Shown: positions 3,885 through 6,151 of the stretch, piece by piece | Layout of the letters: the number at the start of each line of letters is the position of its first letter | Position numbering within the stretch: the first letter of the stretch is position 1 | NCBI GenBank assembly: GCA_017613815.1 | Contig: JAGADB010000005.1 | Coordinates: 1-6,151 of the forward strand | Direction: 5' to 3' | Source: Clostridia bacterium | Lineage (GTDB): Bacteria > Bacillota > Clostridia > Oscillospirales > CAG-382 | DNA: 6,151 bases | Notes under the pieces: model-generated | What the model was told of the DNA's origin: nothing | The model's input: only the letters and a program-made list of their open reading frames with translations | The model's database searches: none | Program-made: the position numbers and the translations under genes

Positions 3885-6151
3885 ATGAAGAAAATCACCA
3901 TCGGAATACTCGCTCACGTCGATTCGGGAAAGACGACGCTTTCGGAAAACCTGCTTTTCCGCGCGGGCGTGATAAGAAAAATCGGCAGAGTCGATAACAA
4001 AGACGCGTTTCTGGACAGCGACGGCATGGAAAAGGAACGCGGCATCACGATATATTCAAGCAGCGCGAAGATGACCTTCGGGGACACAGAGCTTTATCTT
4101 ATGGACACGCCGGGACACACCGATTTTTCGGCGGAAGCCGAGAGAACGCTTGCGGTGCTCGACGCGGCGGTGCTCGTAATAAGCGCGCCCTCCGGCGTGC
4201 AGAGCCACACCGAAACGCTGTGGAAACTGCTTTCCTTCTATAACGTGCCGACCTTCATTTTCGTAAATAAAACAGATATCTGCCAGAGAAACAACGAAAA
4301 TATTATAAAGGAGCTCAAATCAAAGCTCGACGCCTCGGTCGTCGATTTTACGCGCAAGGACGACAGGATTTTTAAGGAAGAAGTCGCGCTGTGCTCCGAA
4401 AAACTCATGGAAAGCTTCGATAAAAACGAGGATTTCGAAAAAAACGATATTGCAGACGCGGTTTCCGAGAGAAAACTCTTTCCCTGCCGCTTCGGCTCGG
4501 CGCTCAAAGGCTACGGTACCGAAGAATTTTTAAACGATTTACTGACGTTTTCGCTCGAAAAGCCGAGAAAGAAAGATTTTGCGGCCAAGGCGTTCAAAAT
4601 CACAAAAGACGAACGCGGAGAACGGCTCACCCATATGAAAATTACGGGCGGAGAACTGTCGGTAAAGGACGAAATCGAATATACCTTGCCTAACGGCGAA
4701 AAGAAAAGGGAAAAAATCAATTCCATAAGAATAATGTCGGGCGAAAAACAGATTTCCGTAAATAAGGTGAGCGCCGGCGACGTATGCGCCGTAACGGGCC
4801 TTACAAACGTGTTTTCGGGACAGGGTTTGGGCGATGAACAGGACGACGGCAGAAAAATTCTCGAACCGATTATAAATTATAAAGTCAACGTACCCGGAAA
4901 CGTAAGCGCAAGACAGGTGCTTTCGGCATTTTACGAACTTTCCGGGGAAATGCCCGAATTAAAGGTCGCCTGGAATGAAAAATTAAAAGAAATAAACGTG
5001 AGAATCATGGGCGAAATGCAGCTCGAACTGCTCGAGCGCATCATGAAAGAAAGATTCGGATACGAAGTCTCGTTTTCCTATGCAAATATCGCGTACTGCG
5101 AGACGGTCGCAAAAGCCGCCGTCGGTACGGGGCACTACGAGCCGCTGCGGCACTACGCCGAGGTCCAGCTTCTCGTCGAGCCGCTTGCGCGCGGAAAAGG
5201 AATTGTGCTTGCGCGCGACTGCTCCGAAAATATGCTCGAAAAGAACTTTCAGAATCTCGTCATGACGCACCTTGCCGAAAAAACGCATATAGGAACGCTG
5301 TGCGGCTTTCCGGTAATCGATATTAAAATAACGCTCGTCGCAGGCAGGGCGCACTTAAAGCATACCGAGGGCGGCGACTTCAGGGAGGCGACGTACAGGG
5401 CGCTGAGATGCGCACTCCGAAAGGCGGGAACGGTGCTTCTGGAGCCGTTTTACGACTATACAATAGAGGTCCCCGAGGAAAATACCGGAAGAGTCATGAC
5501 CGACCTTGAGAAAATGGGCGCAAAACTCTATAATCCCGACATAAAAGACGGGTACGCCGTACTTACGGGAAGCGCGCCGGTGTCGGAAATGCGCTCGTAC
5601 GCTTCGGAAATCGCAGGATTTACAAAAGGGCGCGGAAAATGCTCGTTCTTCTTCTCGGGATACAATAAGTGCCATAATACCGACGAAATCGTGCGGGAAG
5701 TCGGATATAATCCCGACGCCGACCTTGAAAACACCGCCGATTCGGTGTTCTGCTCGCACGGCGCGGGCTTTGTCGTAAAGTGGAATAAGGTTGACGAATA
5801 TAAGCATACCGACGCCGGGCTCGAACTCGATACGCCCGAAGAGGAGAAAAAAGAGCGCATAAGACGTTACGTTTCGAGCGTCGCGAGCGACGAGGAGCTA
5901 ATGGCGATTTTCGAGAGAACCTACGGCAAAATCAACGTAAAAAAGAAGAAAAACGCCGTAAAATCGAGGGATTTTGATGCCGAAAAGCCGAAAAAACCGC
6001 CGAAAGCGCCGCAGAAAACCTTTGACGGAAAGGAATATCTGCTCGTCGACGGCTATAACGTCATTTTTGCATGGAATTCGCTGAAACAGCTCTCGGAAAA
6101 AAACCTCGACCTTGCGAGAAACGAGCTCGTCAATATAATGTGCAACTTCGC
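3885..6151 (+). CDS. TetM/EF-G-like translational GTPase fused to a YacP-type NYN domain, 3'-truncated by the window edge
   Basis: The frame is open from ATG 3885 to the window end (755 codons, no stop). The N-terminus MKKITIGILAHVDSGKTT aligns with TetM-type proteins, and an in-frame TAA at 3873 precludes an earlier start. The GTPase motifs are intact: P-loop AHVDSGKT (10-17), switch I RGIT (52-55), DTPGH (74-78), NKTD (128-131) and SAL (205-207). Domains II to V of the EF-G fold follow; INVRIMGEMQLELLERI (370-386) is the conserved domain III segment, and LLEPFYDYTIEVPEENTGRV lies at the domain IV/V boundary. After about residue 590 comes an extension (YNKCHNTDEI, then DSVFCSHGAGFVV), a Lys/Pro-rich linker (about 685-712), and YLLVDGYNVIFAW (718-730) with NLDLAR (740-745). 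The last part is the start of a NYN/PIN-like nuclease fold with D722 as a likely metal ligand. Known relatives act on the ribosome with GTP; NYN domains cleave RNA. The domain IV loop lacks the TetM YSPV motif, so tetracycline protection is doubtful. No clear own promoter was found. Confidence 0.93.
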   Translation, partial: MKKITIGILAHVDSGKTTLSENLLFRAGVIRKIGRVDNKDAFLDSDGMEKERGITIYSSSAKMTFGDTELYLMDTPGHTDFSAEAERTLAVLDAAVLVISAPSGVQSHTETLWKLLSFYNVPTFIFVNKTDICQRNNENIIKELKSKLDASVVDFTRKDDRIFKEEVALCSEKLMESFDKNEDFEKNDIADAVSERKLFPCRFGSALKGYGTEEFLNDLLTFSLEKPRKKDFAAKAFKITKDERGERLTHMKITGGELSVKDEIEYTLPNGEKKREKINSIRIMSGEKQISVNKVSAGDVCAVTGLTNVFSGQGLGDEQDDGRKILEPIINYKVNVPGNVSARQVLSAFYELSGEMPELKVAWNEKLKEINVRIMGEMQLELLERIMKERFGYEVSFSYANIAYCETVAKAAVGTGHYEPLRHYAEVQLLVEPLARGKGIVLARDCSENMLEKNFQNLVMTHLAEKTHIGTLCGFPVIDIKITLVAGRAHLKHTEGGDFREATYRALRCALRKAGTVLLEPFYDYTIEVPEENTGRVMTDLEKMGAKLYNPDIKDGYAVLTGSAPVSEMRSYASEIAGFTKGRGKCSFFFSGYNKCHNTDEIVREVGYNPDADLENTADSVFCSHGAGFVVKWNKVDEYKHTDAGLELDTPEEEKKERIRRYVSSVASDEELMAIFERTYGKINVKKKKNAVKSRDFDAEKPKKPPKAPQKTFDGKEYLLVDGYNVIFAWNSLKQLSEKNLDLARNELVNIMCNF

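Noticed and set aside
3471..3917. 148-codon - strand frame spanning the SLH gene end and the terminator
   Set aside because: It crosses the terminator hairpin and the starts and ends of two real genes. No promoter, ribosome site or domain supports it.
3885..5800. Calling the GTPase gene a tetracycline resistance determinant
   Set aside because: Overall similarity is to TetM-type proteins, but the drug-displacing loop motif is replaced and a NYN domain is attached. Resistance is not supported by what is visible.
5355..5807. Long - strand open frames opposite the GTPase gene (also 4983-5354 and 5528-5860)
   Set aside because: They lie wholly within a well-supported conserved coding region on the + strand and are rich in Arg, His and Ser as expected for antisense shadows. 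Their translations resemble no known protein.

Overview
The window looks like chromosomal DNA of an uncultured Bacillota (Clostridia-type, probably anaerobic or gut-associated) bacterium. The evidence is GGAGG-type ribosome binding sites, sigma-A promoters close to consensus, a protein with a signal peptide and three C-terminal S-layer homology (SLH) repeats, and a TetM-like GTPase joined to a YacP-type NYN domain, an architecture I associate with Clostridia from memory. The assignment is an inference; there is no rRNA or other taxonomic marker.

Layout from left to right. (1) The 3' part of an ornithine cyclodeaminase/mu-crystallin family NAD(P)-dependent enzyme on the + strand, entering from the left edge and ending at 752. 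(2) A bidirectional intrinsic terminator at 764-797, shared with the convergent gene. (3) A metallo-beta-lactamase-fold hydrolase on the - strand, 1685 down to 807. (4) A compact divergent promoter region at about 1686-1850. The - strand promoter has an extended -10. The + strand promoter is a perfect TTGACA-17-TATAAT. An 11-bp direct repeat touches both. (5) A 654-residue secreted, cell-wall-anchored SLH protein, 1851-3815, followed by an intrinsic terminator. (6) A long coding region that starts at 3885 and runs open off the right edge: an EF-G/TetM-like translational GTPase with a C-terminal extension, a Lys/Pro linker and the beginning of a NYN ribonuclease-like domain.

The genes look like independent transcription units rather than one operon: strands alternate, terminators separate the units, and no shared pathway is visible. 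The divergent pair (hydrolase and SLH protein) could be co-regulated through the repeat between them. No mobile element, CRISPR array, tRNA or rRNA was seen. The items most worth a second look are the GTPase-NYN fusion with a non-TetM domain IV loop, the conserved-looking Asp-rich domain in the middle of the SLH protein, and the repeat and palindrome in the divergent promoter region.
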